From assembly GCA_034359265.1 (NCBI GenBank), contig CP136895.1, positions 50,176,001-50,240,000 on the forward strand: a stretch of 64,000 nucleotides of DNA, given 5' to 3'. The notes under the pieces are model-generated. The model was not told the origin of the DNA. It was given only the letters and a program-made list of their open reading frames with translations, and searched no databases. Positions 20,698 to 33,180 of this stretch are shown here, piece after piece. The DNA comes from Canna indica. Its lineage: Eukaryota; Streptophyta; Magnoliopsida; Zingiberales; Cannaceae. A program made the position numbers and the translations under genes. How positions within the stretch are numbered: the first letter of the stretch is position 1; each line of letters begins with the position of its first letter.

Positions 20698-22172
20698 TGT
20701 TGGCGAAATGGTGATACTAGAGGGGGGGGGGAGGGTGAATAGTGTGTTTACTAATTCAATTAGCCTAAATCCACTTTTAATTGTTTACTTAGATTGGTTT
20801 AGGCAATTTACAATTGAATGTGGAAGCAAGATAAATGATAAAATAATTAAGCACGAAATTAAGAATCAATGCAAACACTGAGATTTTATAATGGTTCGGC
20901 TCCAATGCCTACTCCACTACTAAGCACCCCACTTAGGATTTTCAAACTAGTTTTACTAGATTAATTTAAGTTTCCCTTACACAGAGGACTTTTCACCGAA
21001 GAGACGCACTCTCGACCTAAGGCACTTCCACACCCGAAAGTCACCGCCTTCTTATCGAGAGTCCTCTTCCACCTCAACCCTTAGGGACAACTAAGCTAAT
21101 CCTAGTAAACACTAAGTTTACAAAAAGTGGCTTTACAACTAACACCAGGTAACCACTTATACACTCAAGAACAAACACCTGGTCTTCACACGCACAAATA
21201 AAAATAGATACAAATAACAGTTAAAATACAATTGAAAAGAGCTTGAAATGAAACCATGAAATCGTGCTCTTTTCCAAGCCTTGGAACCTCTAATTCGCCG
21301 AGTAGTAGAGCTTGAGTTGAAGCCCGAGTTGAGGAGCAGAGTGTGCGCAAGAAGATGAACTCGATAGAAGAATAGGCGCGTTTCAATCAATCACTTGGAA
21401 GGCTTAAATCTTCTTTTTGATGGCTCAATAAATTTTGTAATTGACAAGGAAGAAGTTAAAAGAATCATATGAGGGTATATTTATACCATGCTGAAGAAAC
21501 GGTTGTTTAATGGATAGAAAACTATCCGTTACAGGACGCCGATCGAATGGTCGGTCGATCGGTCCTTCGATCGCTGTAATTCTCCCTGTGGTCGGTCGAC
21601 CGACGGGCCGACCGCCAGATGCCACTGTTCATTCCTGACCTTCGATCGACCCATTGGTCGACCGACGCGATCTCGCGTCTCTAGTATCCGTAGGTCGGTC
21701 GACCGCCAACCTTACTGCCCATTTTGGGCTTTGGTCGATCGACCGCCCGACACAAGAAACTTGCAATTTCACTTTCGGTCGACCGCTAGGGCTACTGCCC
21801 ATTTCCTACCCTATTTGGTCAACCGAACTTAGGCTGAGTTTATTTTTTCAGCTGATTTCTCCTGCGCTTCATTTCTGGGTTCCGGCTTTCAACGCGCATC
21901 ATCTTGGAGAGCTCTCATGTGAACTTTGAGCCCGTCCAATGTGACTTTGGCACACACGTCGATCTTCGAGAAACTTTCCACGATGAACCCGAGCGCGATG
22001 ATCAATGTCCTTTCGATATCCGATTTCTCTTATATTTTCGATCGAGGACATCGAACGCTAATTGATATGGAACCTGAAAGATATTCTCAATGAAATCATT
22101 AGTTGCATATTTGTTATTATCAAAACCATCAAAACCGAGATTAAGGCTAAGGTTGAAAATCTAAAGCCAACA
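20698..22172 (-). repeat. el1 5' LTR
   Basis: 1475 bp, matching the 3' LTR but about 70 bp shorter, mainly in the GGTCGACC-rich segment (21540-21830). The TATA-type box lies near 21485 on the minus strand. Confidence 0.88.
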
Positions 22173-22177
22173 AGGTC

Positions 22178-23128
22178 AAGTTCGGCCCTTTGGGTTTCTA
22201 AGTTATTTTGCTCCTAGAAGATGATTCTGCGTAGGCAGGACTCTGCAATCTCTACTGGGATCATGGCCTCTTCTCCTTAAACAAGCATGTAGTGAGTTTT
22301 TAGGGTAGAGGATTGAGCGATTGTGTTGTAACTCCAAAACACTTCGGGTAGTTATTCAGCCCAGTGCCCCGTGACCTGGTCGAGCTTCTTTTTGAGTCCC
22401 ACCAAGATGACCTTATTGGCCGCTTTGACCAGGCCATTTGTTAGTTCTTTGAATACCAAGGTTCGAACAGAATTCTCAAAACCGTCGATCTATAAATTGT
22501 GTCTCATTATCGATAATGAGTTCGCGAGGTATGTCGTACCTACAGATGATGTTCTTCCATACGAATCTTCAGACCTTTTTGGTCATGATTGAGAATAGGG
22601 GCTCGACCTCTATCCATTTGGTGAAGTAGTCGATCGCTAGTACCAAATACTTAAACTATCCTAGTGCTCAAGGGAATGGGCCGAGGAGGTCAATGCCCCA
22701 CCTGTGGAATGACCAGTTGACTTCCGAGCTATGGAGTGGCTCAAGATGTTGTTGCGAGACCTCGGAGAATATTTGGCATTTGTCACACCTTTTGACATAG
22801 GAGCTACAATCTTTCTTCATGATTGACCAGAAATATCTAGTCGAAAGGATCTTGGCGACCAAGGATATCCTTCTAATGTGATTGCCACAAATGTCGTCGT
22901 GGACTTTTGCCATCACAGTGTTTGTTTGAGGTCAGCCAATGCATTTGAGTAACAGCTGAGAATATCCTCTTTTGTAGAGTTGCTCGTTGAGGAGGGTGTA
23001 ATAGTTGGCCATCCTCTTGAATTTGCTTGGGTTGGAGGTGTGCTCCGGAACTTCACCTTGCCCAAGGTAGGTTATATACGGAGTCCTCGAGTTTGTGCCC
23101 AGCTCGACTATTCGTACCTCGAGCCATG
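22178..23128 (-). pseudogene. Tat A RNase H end, HHCC finger and integrase core
   Basis: From right to left on the minus strand: a spacer with YYTLLNEQLYKRGYS; the zinc-binding domain VHDDICGNHI...YFWSIMKKDC...CDKCQ; WSFHRWGIDLLGPFP; then, in shifting frames, DYFTKWIEVEPL and RELIIDNETQF, parts of the catalytic core. These are Tat-type integrase motifs. Stops and frameshifts are frequent. It continues after el1 in 14464-14180 and before el2 in the RT. Confidence 0.82.
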
Positions 23129-24370
23129 TGTTGGTGAAATGGCCTACACTAGGGGGGGGTGATTAGTGTGTTAACAAAACTTATCGCATAAGTCAATTTT
23201 AATCATTTTCTTAAACTACTTAGGCAATTCACAATTCAACGACTAAATGCGAAAGCGAGTAATAAAGATAAATAATGCGATACACAAAGAGAACAATACT
23301 AACACAATTGTTTATAGTGGTACGGCTCCAATGCCTACTCCACTACCTAAGCACTCCGCTTAGGATTTCCAAACTAAGTTTTACTAGATTAATCTTGTTT
23401 CCTTTACAACGAGGACTTTGACCCGAAGAGTCTCACTCTCAACCTAAGGCATTTCCTCACCCGGAAGTCTTTGCCTTCTTACCGAGAGCACTCTTTCACC
23501 TCAACCCTAAGGGATAACTCAATTAATCCTAGTAAATTACGTTTACACCGGTAGAATTAAGCCTCAAACACAAAGGCAACCGCACAATCTATCAAACCTA
23601 GCAACCTAGGTTTACACAAGTTCAAATACAATGAAATAAACAAGAAAATATACAAGTAATGGAGCAAAAATACAACAACATAAATACTTAGCTCCAACAC
23701 AATGAATCCTAGCTCCTCTTGATTCCTTGATGATGAATCAAATCAAGCTTGAAGACAAATTCAAGAAAAATAAGGTAGAAAGCTAGGGTTTCAACAAAGA
23801 TGACTCAATCAAAGCTTGTAGGTGTCAAAGAATGTCTCATGAATCATTAAAGGGTCATAGGAAGGCTTAGAAGACCTTTAAATAGGCAGACCACCAAGTG
23901 GTGGTCGGGCACAACGGGTATAAACGGCTATTTTTCAAGCCGTTATACCGCCAATCGCTGATCTTGTCGAACGTTGGTCGACCAACCAAGCGACCACCTG
24001 AGCGATCGGAGCACTCTATGCATTCCGGGCTCAGTTCGGTGGACCGAACCTGAGAAACCAGCTTTTTTGCTGATTTCTTGTCGCATTCTTCATTTTTGGA
24101 TTTTGGGTTTGGTTTTTGGGTTCTTTGCATCATAAAAGAGGATTATATATTCATTCTAGACACTCTAATCCTAAGCTCTAACTACCCGACGAATCCGAGT
24201 GCGTCGGCGAGTGTCCTTGCCGATTTCTCTGATTTCTCTTATTTTTTCGATCGGGGACGTTGTGCGCTAACCGACTTGGAACCTGAAAGATTTCTCAATG
24301 AAACATTAGTTTCATGTTTGTTATCATCAAAACCAAGATTAAGACCAAGGTAGAAAACCTTAGGCCAACA
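23129..24370 (-). repeat. el2 3' LTR
   Basis: 1242 bp. It is preceded on the sense strand by AAAAAGAGGGAGAT, the polypurine tract. The segment 23935-24010 has a few GGTCG/CGACC palindromes, far fewer than el1. Confidence 0.86.
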
Positions 24371-25660
24371 ATCTCCCTCTTTTTGATGATGACAAACATC
24401 CTTAAGAAAATATTTACAATTAAGAATAGAGGATATCAAACATGGGATTTCTCCCCCTATCAACATGCATATCTATGAAAATAAACTCTCCTTATCTATA
24501 TGCATGATTTTCCTATATTTTCTTCCTCTTTACCTATATTTTTCTCCCCTTTTGACATCAATAAAAAAGGGTTAGAAAAGTCAATCAAAAGTCAAAGTTG
24601 AAACTCTAAAAGATTTTTCAAAACCGCAAAAGTCTCAACTCAAGGGATGAAAGCCAAACATCGAATAAGAGACTAGGTCATATATGATATCGAGGAATGA
24701 TAGATAGAATCCAAAACTAAGAATCATGTATGCACTTAAATTTGGATATCTTCGTGAATATTAGTTCTTTTTCATGACATTTTTAGATTTTATTCAAACT
24801 TTCAAGATATCAAAGTATTATCATTTAAAGCTTGTATATTAAGGTTGAGATGAAAATAATATCTTTTGGTCAAAATATCAACATAGCACAATTTCATTCA
24901 AACATAAGCAAGATAACATGAAATTGCTAAGTATCAAATTTGATCATTTACTCATGGTTTTTCAAACATAGACACATATACACCTAACATGAGTAAATCT
25001 AAACATGTTTGTGAAATTTGGGCTCAAAATGAAATTTCTAAGTCAATTTGTTGACTTAGGTCAAACTTTTCAAGAATGAGTCCCCTAAAATCTAGTTATC
25101 ACTTTGTCTATCTACACATGGTTTTTCAAGTTTAAACACCTAGAAGCATGTCATGTGTGTATCTAAACATGTTTCATGAGTTTGGACTTTAAAAGGAAGT
25201 CTTTAATGATAAGTTCTATTCTAGGGCAAGTTTCATTCAATCAAGATATCATGAAATTGCCTAAGTTATCAAACTTTTACCTACTCATGAAATTTCATAT
25301 ATTTTTCATGTTATTTCGATCATGAGCATAGAGACATCAATCAAACATAAAAATTGAGGTATTGAACTAGAAATATGCAATAACCAAAGACATACCTCAT
25401 CTTTGCGAATTTCTAAAGCCTTCCAATTTTATCATAACTTGCAAGCAATGTTCATTAGTAGGATAATAAAAATATAATTACTAGCAAGTTATCAAACTAA
25501 GTAGCAAAGAGAGAGAGAATCAATTATCGATATCAAAGTCTACTTTGCTAAATAGTTACAAATTCGTTTCAAAATGAAATAGAGTGATATCAAAATGAAT
25601 TTTAAGAGATCACAAGTGAAATATAAATGAAAACATGATCTCCAACCATTCCTATTGGTT
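24371..25660 (-). other. el2 non-coding tail
   Basis: A/T-rich and without coding frames. It includes the perfect hairpin CTAAGTCAA-TTTG-TTGACTTAG at 25038-25059 and the motifs shared with el1. Confidence 0.7.
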
Positions 25661-25750
25661 GAAAACCGAAAGACCACAATTAGCCTACGATTTAGAACCG
25701 CAACGTCACTTAGGCCCGTTATAGGCCACATAGGTCTCCGAAGAGACCGG
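25661..25750 (-). ncRNA. el2 conserved post-gag structured block
   Basis: Same block as in el1, including GGTCTC-TTCG-GAGACC (25748-25733) and GGCCTATAACGGGCC, about 230 nt beyond the gag stop. Confidence 0.55.
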
Positions 25751-25979
25751 AAATCAAATAATCAAAAATCATTTGAAATATATTAAGAGTGGGGAAAATC
25801 AATCAATTTTAAGCATGTATCATAAACACCAACTTCAAACATACATGTAGAGAAAAGGTGATGATACCAAGTGATTTAGATGCCAATTCTTAACCCTAAG
25901 GCATCTAGACTAGGTGAAGACTTTGAGGTTACAACCATGTAATGATCCTTTCTTCAATTCCTTGGTCAACTTCAACTAT

Positions 25980-27431
25980 TCAATTTTCATTACAGAAAGA
26001 GCATGAAACTTTTGGTACCCAAATAGATTTGGATCCTTGGGGGTTAGATGACCTAGGAATCCAAAGTGTCCTAGCAACACTTGGATTTTTCTTGAATGCA
26101 CAATCATAAATAGCATGGCCATATATGCCACAACAAAAATAATGTCCATGAAATTCTTTCTTTTTACCATTCATATGAACATAAGGTCTAATGTTAGAAC
26201 GCTTGGCATGAGAAGCATGATGAGCATGATCATTCTTAGATGAAACATTTTTCTTCCTAGGATTTCTAAAAGATAAAGCATGTGATAAACTACTAGTTTT
26301 CCTACTCAAGAAAACAACCTCATTTTTCAAATCATTAATTGATTTATGTAAGACTTGCATTTGAGATTTCATCATACTATTTTTATTTTTGATTTTCATA
26401 TTTTCTACTTTCAAATTCTCAATCTCAACTTTTGAGATATTTTTCAATTCAATTTTCAAATCATCATTTTCATTTTTCAAATCAATATTCTTACTTTTTA
26501 AGTCCTCAATTTCAATTGTCAATTGTGAATTACTAGTTTTCAAAACATCAATACTATCATGACAATCAACACTTGAGGGACTTAGATTTGCCTTTAAATT
26601 TTCATTTTCTAACTCTAGAGCATGCAAATCCTTAGTAAGCCTAGATTTATCCTTTTTAATATTCTTGATTTCTATACTCTTTTTCAAAAGCATGGCACAC
26701 ATATTTTGACATTCTTCTTCTAATTCTTCATATGACATTTTGAGTGAATGTGAACAACTAGCATCACTATCATATGCTATATCTTTATCATGACTAAAAG
26801 TAGAGTATTGTACCTCATCATGGATACCCATGAGGCAAATCTTGGATGTGCCTTCATAGTCATGACGAAAGGATGCTTCTTGTGATTCGGAGGTGGATGT
26901 TGAAGCACTTGTCCTCTTCTTGGCAATCTTCTTCGATGAAGGGAAATTTCTCTTAATGTGACCCTTTTCCTTGCACAAGTAGCATATAATCTTTTTTTTC
27001 CGGCTTTTTGATTTGCTTCTTTGACTAGAAGTACTAAGATCATCAAAATCGAGATTAGTACTAGGGGGATGACCATTGTCATCACCACCCTCAACAAATG
27101 TGTTAAGTTCTTAGGTTTTAGCACAATCATATAACATATTTAATATAGCCCAAATATCAAAAGCTGAAGTATAATGCATGACTTTTTCAAGTATGCTATT
27201 AGGTAAGGTACAAAATATGAAATACATAATATCTCCATTAGATTGAAACATTTTCTTGTCAAGTTCACTCCAATCATGCATGTCAACCTTAGGTTCAATG
27301 TATTCTAATTTAATCATGTTATAAATATCAAAACCTCTAGTCTTTAAGTAAGTGTACATCCTATTCTTCCAAAGATCAAAGTTCAATTCATCAAACCTAG
27401 GAGGTGTGGAAACAACTGACTCTAGTGCCAT
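25980..27431 (-). pseudogene. el2 gag-like protein with a single in-frame stop
   Basis: Start ATG 27431 (MALESVVSTPPRFDELNFD). The whole frame of 484 codons is open except for one TAA at 27111-27113, where el1 has a Glu codon (AKTEEL against AKT-stop-EL). Domains in order: copia-type Gag N-terminus (LWKNRMYTYLKT, EKVMHYTSAFDIW); zinc knuckle CYLCKEKGHIKRNF, in which the last Cys is Phe; a long coiled coil rich in ENLK/NDLK repeats; a second Cys-rich motif FCCGIYGHAIYDC; and the end WIPR...SIWVPKVSC. It is the best-preserved gag of the family here. Confidence 0.82.
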
Positions 27432-27498
27432 TGTCGGATCCAAACAAAGTGTAAGAGAGATGGTGAAATCTCAATCTACAACCTTCTCTGATACCAAT

Positions 27499-28683
27499 TG
27501 TTGGTGAAATGACCTACACTAGAGAGGGGGGGTGAATAGTATGTTAACAAAACTTATCGCCTAATTTGATTTTAATCATTTTCTTAAAGTACTTAGGCAA
27601 TTCACAATTCAACGACTAAATATGGAAGCAAGTAATAAAGATAAACAATGTGATACACAAAGAGAACAATTGTTTATAGTGGTTCGGCCCCAATGCCTAC
27701 TCCACTACCTAAGTACCCCGCTTAGGATTTCCAAACTAAGTTTTACTAGATTAATCTTGTTTCCCTTACAACGAAGACTTTGACCCGAAAAGTCTCACTC
27801 TCAACCTAAGGCACTTCCACACCCGGAAGTCTCCGCCTTCTTACCGAGAGCACTCTTCCACCTAACCCTAAGGGACAACTCAATTAATCCTAGTAAACTA
27901 CGTTTACACCGGTGGAATTAAGCCTCAAACACAAAGGCAACCACCCAATCTATCAAACCTAGCAGCCTAGGTTTAAACAAGTTCAAATACAATGAAATAA
28001 ACAAGTAATGGAGCAAAAATACAACAACACAAATACTTAGCTCCAACACAATGAATCCTAGCTCCTCTTGATGCCTTGATGATGAATCAAATCAAGCTTG
28101 AAGGCAAACTCAAGAAAAAACAAGGTAGAAAGCTAGGGTTTCAACAAAGATGGCTCAATCAAAACTTGTAGGTGTCAAAGGATGTCTCACGAATCATTAA
28201 AGGGTCAAAGGAAGGCTTAGAAGGCCTTTAAATAGGCAGACCACCAAGTGGTGGTCGGGAACAACGGGTATAAACGACTATTTTTCAAGTCGTTATACCG
28301 CCGATCGCTGGTCCGGTCGAACGTCGATCGACTGACCAAGCGATCGCCCGAGCGACCTAACCTGAGAAATTAGCTTTTTTTGGTGATTTCTTGTCTCGTT
28401 CTTCATTTCCAGATTTTGGGTTTGATTTTTGGGTTCTTTGCATCATAAAAGAGGATTACATATTCATTCTAGACATTCTAATCCTAAACTCTAACTACCC
28501 GATGAATTCGAGTGCATCGACAAGCGTCCTTACCGATTTCTCCGATTTCTCTTATTTTTCCGATCAGGGACGTTGTGCGCTAACCGACTTGGAACCTGAA
28601 AGATTTCTCAATGAAACATTAGTTCTATGTTTGTTATCATTAAAATCGAGATTAAGACCAAGGTAGAAAACCTTAGGCCAACA
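27499..28683 (-). repeat. el2 5' LTR
   Basis: 1185 bp, matching 23129-24370. The primer site variant TGGTATCAGAGA (27496-27485, minus) lies two bases inside. Confidence 0.86.
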
Positions 28684-29240
28684 CCACGTTCAGTCTGGGT
28701 TCAGTCTCATTTTGTTAGCGCCTACGTTGGCTGAAGATTTTGATGAGATCATCATAGTGGGTCCCAACAACTGGTGTTTTGGTGACCATGTCGTCGACGT
28801 ACACCTCCATGTTTCGATCGATCTGGTTCTTAAAGACTTTGTTCATTAGGCGAAGATATGTGGCTCCTGCATTTTTGAGCCCGAAAGGTATCATTTTGTT
28901 GCAAAAGTTAGCGTGTATAGTGATGAAGGTTGTAGCCTAAATAGGGATCCATGAAGCTCAGGTATTGATAACTCGAGGAGCCATCTACATGTTTGTCTAT
29001 GCTCGATAGTGGATAGGAGTCCTTCGAACATGATTTGTTGAGGTCGGTGAGTTAACGCACATCCGTCATTTTCTTGAATGTTTTTTGACCATCACGACGT
29101 TCGCAAGCCATGTGGTGTATGTGATTTCTCTAATAAATCCCGCCTTCAACAACTTTCCAATTTCCTTTAGGGATGTTGGCTGGCGCTCGATTCTGAACTT
29201 TCTTTTCTTTTAGGCCATGGGTTTTACCCAAGGATCGATG
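28684..29240 (-). pseudogene. Tat A reverse transcriptase fragment
   Basis: The minus strand reads MIPFGLKNAGATYLRLMNKVF, then MEVYVDDMVTKT with the YVDD catalytic pair, and then breaks at el2. The palm and fingers are only partly readable through frameshifts to the right. Confidence 0.75.
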
Positions 29241-29241
29241 G

Positions 29242-29838
29242 TCAATCTATGGCAAATGACTTGAGGTCTATCCATGGCATGTCGGCTGGCGTCCATGTGA
29301 AGAGGTCGGTGTTGTCTTTGAATAGAGTGTCGAGTTGAGCTTTGAGCTCGGTAGGGAGATGTGCTCCCATGTAGGTTACCTGCTTGGGGGAGGCCCTGAC
29401 CTGTATATGTTCCAGATCATTAGCGGGCTGGGGCCGCGTTTGGACATCTCCTTTAGGGTTCAATTTTGATATATGAGGCTTGTGTTCTGCATGAAGAACC
29501 GATACTACTAGCGAAGGAAGAGTGACTTTTGTTTCCTTTGGTTCGGCTGGCCCGAGATTTAGGCATTCATTGTCACAAACGCGGGCCTCCTTCTGGTCCG
29601 CATGTACCACTCCTACCTCTATCTCAGAGATGGAAAACTTGATGGCGAGGTGGTGAGTTGATACCATGGCTCCAAGACTATTTAAGGAAGGTCGGCCCAA
29701 GATCATGCGATAGGGGCTTAAACATTGGATGACAAGGAATTGTATATCCACTGCCTTTGTTCTCGGCGGGGAGCCGAATGTTGTTGTCAGCCATAAGTAG
29801 CCTCTGACTTCGACTCGCTCTCATGAGTAGTCGATGAG
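29242..29838 (-). pseudogene. Tat A protease and protease-RT linker
   Basis: The frame reads DIQFLVIQCLSPYRMILGRPSLNSLGAMVSTHHL, the C-terminal half of a Tat-type aspartic protease, then an acidic linker and LDTLFKDNTDLFTWTPADMPWID, the lead-in to RT. Its N-terminal side, with the catalytic DSG, is lost at the junction near 29838. Confidence 0.78.
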
Positions 29839-32426
29839 TTATCATCAAGAAAACCAAATCCCCCTCAGTAAATTCCAAGTCCTGAGCCCATCCGTCAGCG
29901 TACATCTTATGTTGGCTCTGAGCTGCCAAAAGACGTTCCTTTATCAACTTTACTTTCTCTACAATATCCTGAACCAAGTTCGGTCCCATCATCTGAGACT
30001 CATCCGCCTCAAATCATCCCACCAGAGATATACACCTCCGCCCGTACAGGGCCTCAAACGGAGCCATACTGATACTACTCAGGTAGCTATTATTATAGGA
30101 AAACTCTACCAGTGGTAGGTGTCTCTCTCAACCATCCTCAAAATCCAAGACACAAGCCCACAACATATCCTCTAGGGTTTGGATAGTCCTCTCCGTCTGT
30201 CCATCAGTCTGCGGGTGCAAAGTTATGCCAAACCAAACCTGAGTGCCTATAGCTTCCTGAAAGGATTGCCAAAATCTAGCTGTGAACTGGGTACCCCTAT
30301 CTGATATGATCATCACTAGAATCCCATGATAGGCTACAATTTGATCTAGGAATAACTTGGCATACTGCTCGACTGAAAAGGTCGTCATGACTAGATGAAA
30401 TGCGCCGACTTGGTTAACCGATCCATAATGACCCAACTAGAGTCATTTCCTTTCCTCATCCTCGTCCTCGGCAACCCGGTCACAAAATTCATGGTGATCT
30501 TCTCCCACTTCCACTCTTAACACTTCTACATTCTGTAGCAGTCCTGCCGATCTCAAGTTCTCGGCCTTAACCTGCTGACCCGTCAGACACTTAGACATGA
30601 GATCCCTTTCCACCAGTAGTGCTGTCTTAGATCACGATATATCTTTGTAGCTTCATGGTGCATAATATATGTGGAACTGTAGCCTATCTCAAGTACCCGA
30701 TTCTTAACCTCAGCCATGTCTGGCACTATAATCCCGTCCTTGAATCTCATGACATCCTCATCATCCTCCCTGAAATCATCGTCTGCATCCCCTCTCTACA
30801 CCAAGTCCCTAGTTAGAGCACAAAATGCATCGTCCTGCTGGGTTGCCTGCAGCATATTTACTAATGTAGACCACACTCTCAAGTGCGCCACCTTGTTGCC
30901 AGAGTTGACCACAGAGATAACTGCCCTGCCATCCAAGTAGGCCACAAGCTCTCGAGCTAGTGGTCTCCTCTCTATCGCCAAGTGTGCTAGACTGCCCATA
31001 GATTTCCTGCTTAAGGCGTCCGCCACCATGTTCGCCTTTCCCGAATGATACAAGATGGTGCAATCATAGTCTTTAACAACTCAAGCCACCTCCTCTGCCT
31101 CAAATTCAGCTCTTTCTGAGTGAGCAAATACTAGAGGCTTTTGTGATGAGTGTAAATTTCACAGGCCTCGCCATACAAGTAGTGGCGCCAAAGCTTTAAC
31201 GCAAAAACCACCGCTGCCAGCTCTAAATCATGTGTCGGGTAATTCCTTTCGTGATTCGTCAATCATCGAGATGCACAGGCAATAACCTTGTCGTACTGCA
31301 TAAGGACACACCCCAATCCAACCCGTGAAGCATCGCAGTATACAACAAATCCCCCTAAACTCGATGGCAAAGCCAGAACAGGTGCCAACGTCAAACAATC
31401 CTTGAGATTTTGGAAGCTCTCCTCACACTTGTCATCCCAGACAAATTTAACTTTCTTCTGGATCAAATGGGTTAGGGGTGCTGCAACCCAAGAAAAGTTC
31501 TCCACGAACTTTCGATAGTACTCAGCCAAACCCAAGAAGCTGCGAATCTTAGACACACTGGTCGATCTCTCCCAATTTTGCATTGCCTCAATCTTAGTAG
31601 GATCCACTTTAACTCCATCTCGAGACACCACATGTCCCAAAAAATCCCACACTCTCTATCCAGAACTTGTACTTGAAAAACTTCGCATACAGCTGGTGTC
31701 TCCTGAGAGTCTCCAGGACCACCCTTAAGTGCTCACAGTGCTCTTCTCTGCTCTTAGAGTATACTAAAATGTCATCAATGAAGACAATAACAAATTTATC
31801 CAAGTACTCCTTGAACACTCAGTTCATCAGATCCATGAATGCGGCAGGTGCATTCGTCAACCCAAAGGACATGACAAAAAACTCATAGTGGCTATACCTC
31901 GTCCTAAAAGACGTCTTGGGCACATCTTGGTCCCGGATTCTCAGCTGGTGGTATTTGGACCGCAAATCAATCTTGGAGAACCATTCTCCGCCTGAAGCTG
32001 ATCGAACAGATCATCAATCCTTGGCAGCGGATATCGGTTCTTAATAGTCACTTTGTTCAACTGCCGATAATCAATGTACATCTGCAAGGACTTGTTCTTT
32101 TTCTTAACAAATAGCACTGGAGCTCCCCATGGGGACACTCTTGGGCAAATGAAGCCCAGCTCCAAAAGCTCCTGCAAATGAGCATTAAGCTCTCTCAACT
32201 CGGCTGGTGCCATCCGGTAAGGGGGAGTGGAGATCGGTTTCACCCCCGACTGCAAATTAATACAAAACTCTATTTCCTTGTCCGGTGATAATCTTGGAAG
32301 TTCATCAGGGAAAACATCTGAAAACTCACTAATTACAGGAGTCCCATTCAACTTTTCAGTCACTCCTTCAGACTCCTCAGCCACAGACACAAAGGCCAGA
32401 AATGACAAGTAGCCTCCACAAAGCAA
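29839..32426 (-). pseudogene. Chromovirus RT, RNase H and integrase
   Basis: [60 protein letters not shown], then in other frames [12 protein letters not shown] (about 31780) and FLGLAEYYRKFVENFS. RNase H: VVYCDASRVGLGCVLMQ, and ANMVADALSRK further on. Integrase: HYWWKG...CL...QQVKAEN (zinc finger and linker), then IISDRGTQFTARFWQSFQ and HPQTDGQTERTIQTLEDML. It ends with LVFLM, where the next motif would normally follow. At least six frame breaks. Confidence 0.85.
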
Positions 32427-32475
32427 TTTCTAGAATTTTAGGGCCGAGATTACTCTAAATGAATCTCCCTTAACA

Positions 32476-33180
32476 TCACCTTGGAAAGTAAACTACGGTA
32501 GCCCAGGCTTCCAAAAGGTGCCCGCAGACTGAAACTTCGTAGCCCAAAAAGATGAATTCGGCCACGACAACATCGCCTATAGGCGTCGATACAACTAAAG
32601 GTGCCTCAAGCAAAATTTTCTCTTTACCCAATAGGGGTGCAAATAAAGCCGAAACAAAAGAATGTGTAGCACCCGAATCAAATAAAACATATGCACTAGC
32701 TGAACAAACTAAAAGGGTACCTGCCACCACTACATTCGACGCCTCTACGCCGCCCGATGTAAGAGCAAAAACCCGAGCATGAAACTTTCCAGAACCGCTT
32801 GCACGTTGCCCTTGCACTGTGCCTGTCCCCTCTGAACCATAGAAACTGCTAACATAGGTGCTTTTCCCTTGGACTGAACTGCTCTCTGACTTCCACTGAC
32901 TGGGTCATCTTTCTTGAAATGCCCAACTTGACCGCACCCAAAGCAAGCATCCGTACGGTCATAACACACACCCCACTACCGTCTACCACACTAACCACAT
33001 GACGGCGGTGCCTCAATCTTCTTCTGCCCAGATGCATCCTCTGTCATAGCCCTCTGCACCTGACTCGGTCCTAATCGGCCCCTGAAGATACTCTGCCCTC
33101 GGCCCAGCTGATGGCCTATCCTTACGGCAAAACCTTCTGAGTGAGTCTACTACTCTCCTGATCCATGGGATCTAAACTTC
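32476..33180 (-). pseudogene. Chromovirus Gag zinc knuckle and aspartic protease
   Basis: Zinc knuckle CFGCGQVGHFKKDDP (near 32930, last Cys lost). Protease: VLFDSGATHSFVS with the catalytic DSG-type motif, then LEAPLVVSTPIGDVVVAEF. It joins the RT on the left. On the right el3 interrupts the gag linker at ACTTC. Confidence 0.82.

Larger units (their letters stand above)
14465..22172 (-). mobile_element. el1: gag-only SIRE-like LTR retrotransposon
   Basis: Bounded by a perfect 5-bp duplication, AGGTC (14460-14464 and 22173-22177), and inserted in the integrase gene of Tat A. Both LTRs begin TGTTGGC and end GCC(A/T)ACA on the plus strand. The 5' LTR (right) is followed by an iMet primer site; the polypurine tract AAAAGGGAGAGAT (minus) abuts the 3' LTR. 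Between them there is a gag gene and about 3 kb of A/T-rich non-coding DNA, with no protease, integrase or RT. It must have been mobilised with enzymes from an autonomous relative. The 7.7-kb length is close to that of a full copia element, so internal non-coding sequence has replaced pol. Confidence 0.88.
23129..28683 (-). mobile_element. el2: gag-only SIRE-like LTR retrotransposon
   Basis: LTRs lie at 23129-24370 and 27499-28683, beginning TGTTGGTG and ending GGCCAACA on the plus strand. The target duplication is CCATG (23124-23128) against CCACG (28684-28688), one mismatch. It is inserted in Tat A between RT and the end of RNase H. It has the same plan as el1: primer site TGGTATCAGAGA beside the 5' LTR, gag, post-gag block, hairpin 2, non-coding tail, polypurine tract. 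It is shorter (5.6 kb) and its gag is nearly intact. Confidence 0.87.
11658..29838 (-). mobile_element. Ty3/gypsy Tat-lineage element A, split by two insertions
   Basis: Reading right to left: protease (29838-29242), RT (29240-28684), [el2], end of RNase H, HHCC and integrase core (23128-22178), [el1], integrase C-terminus (14464-14180), a 3' region with tandem repeats, then an LTR. The order and motifs (ILGRPSLN, VYVDDMV, WGIDLLGPFP, PRPWN-like PQPWN) are those of the Tat/Ogre/Retand group. The gag gene and 5' LTR are missing because the element is cut at about 29838 by the chromovirus. Stops and frameshifts throughout make it inactive. Confidence 0.8.
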
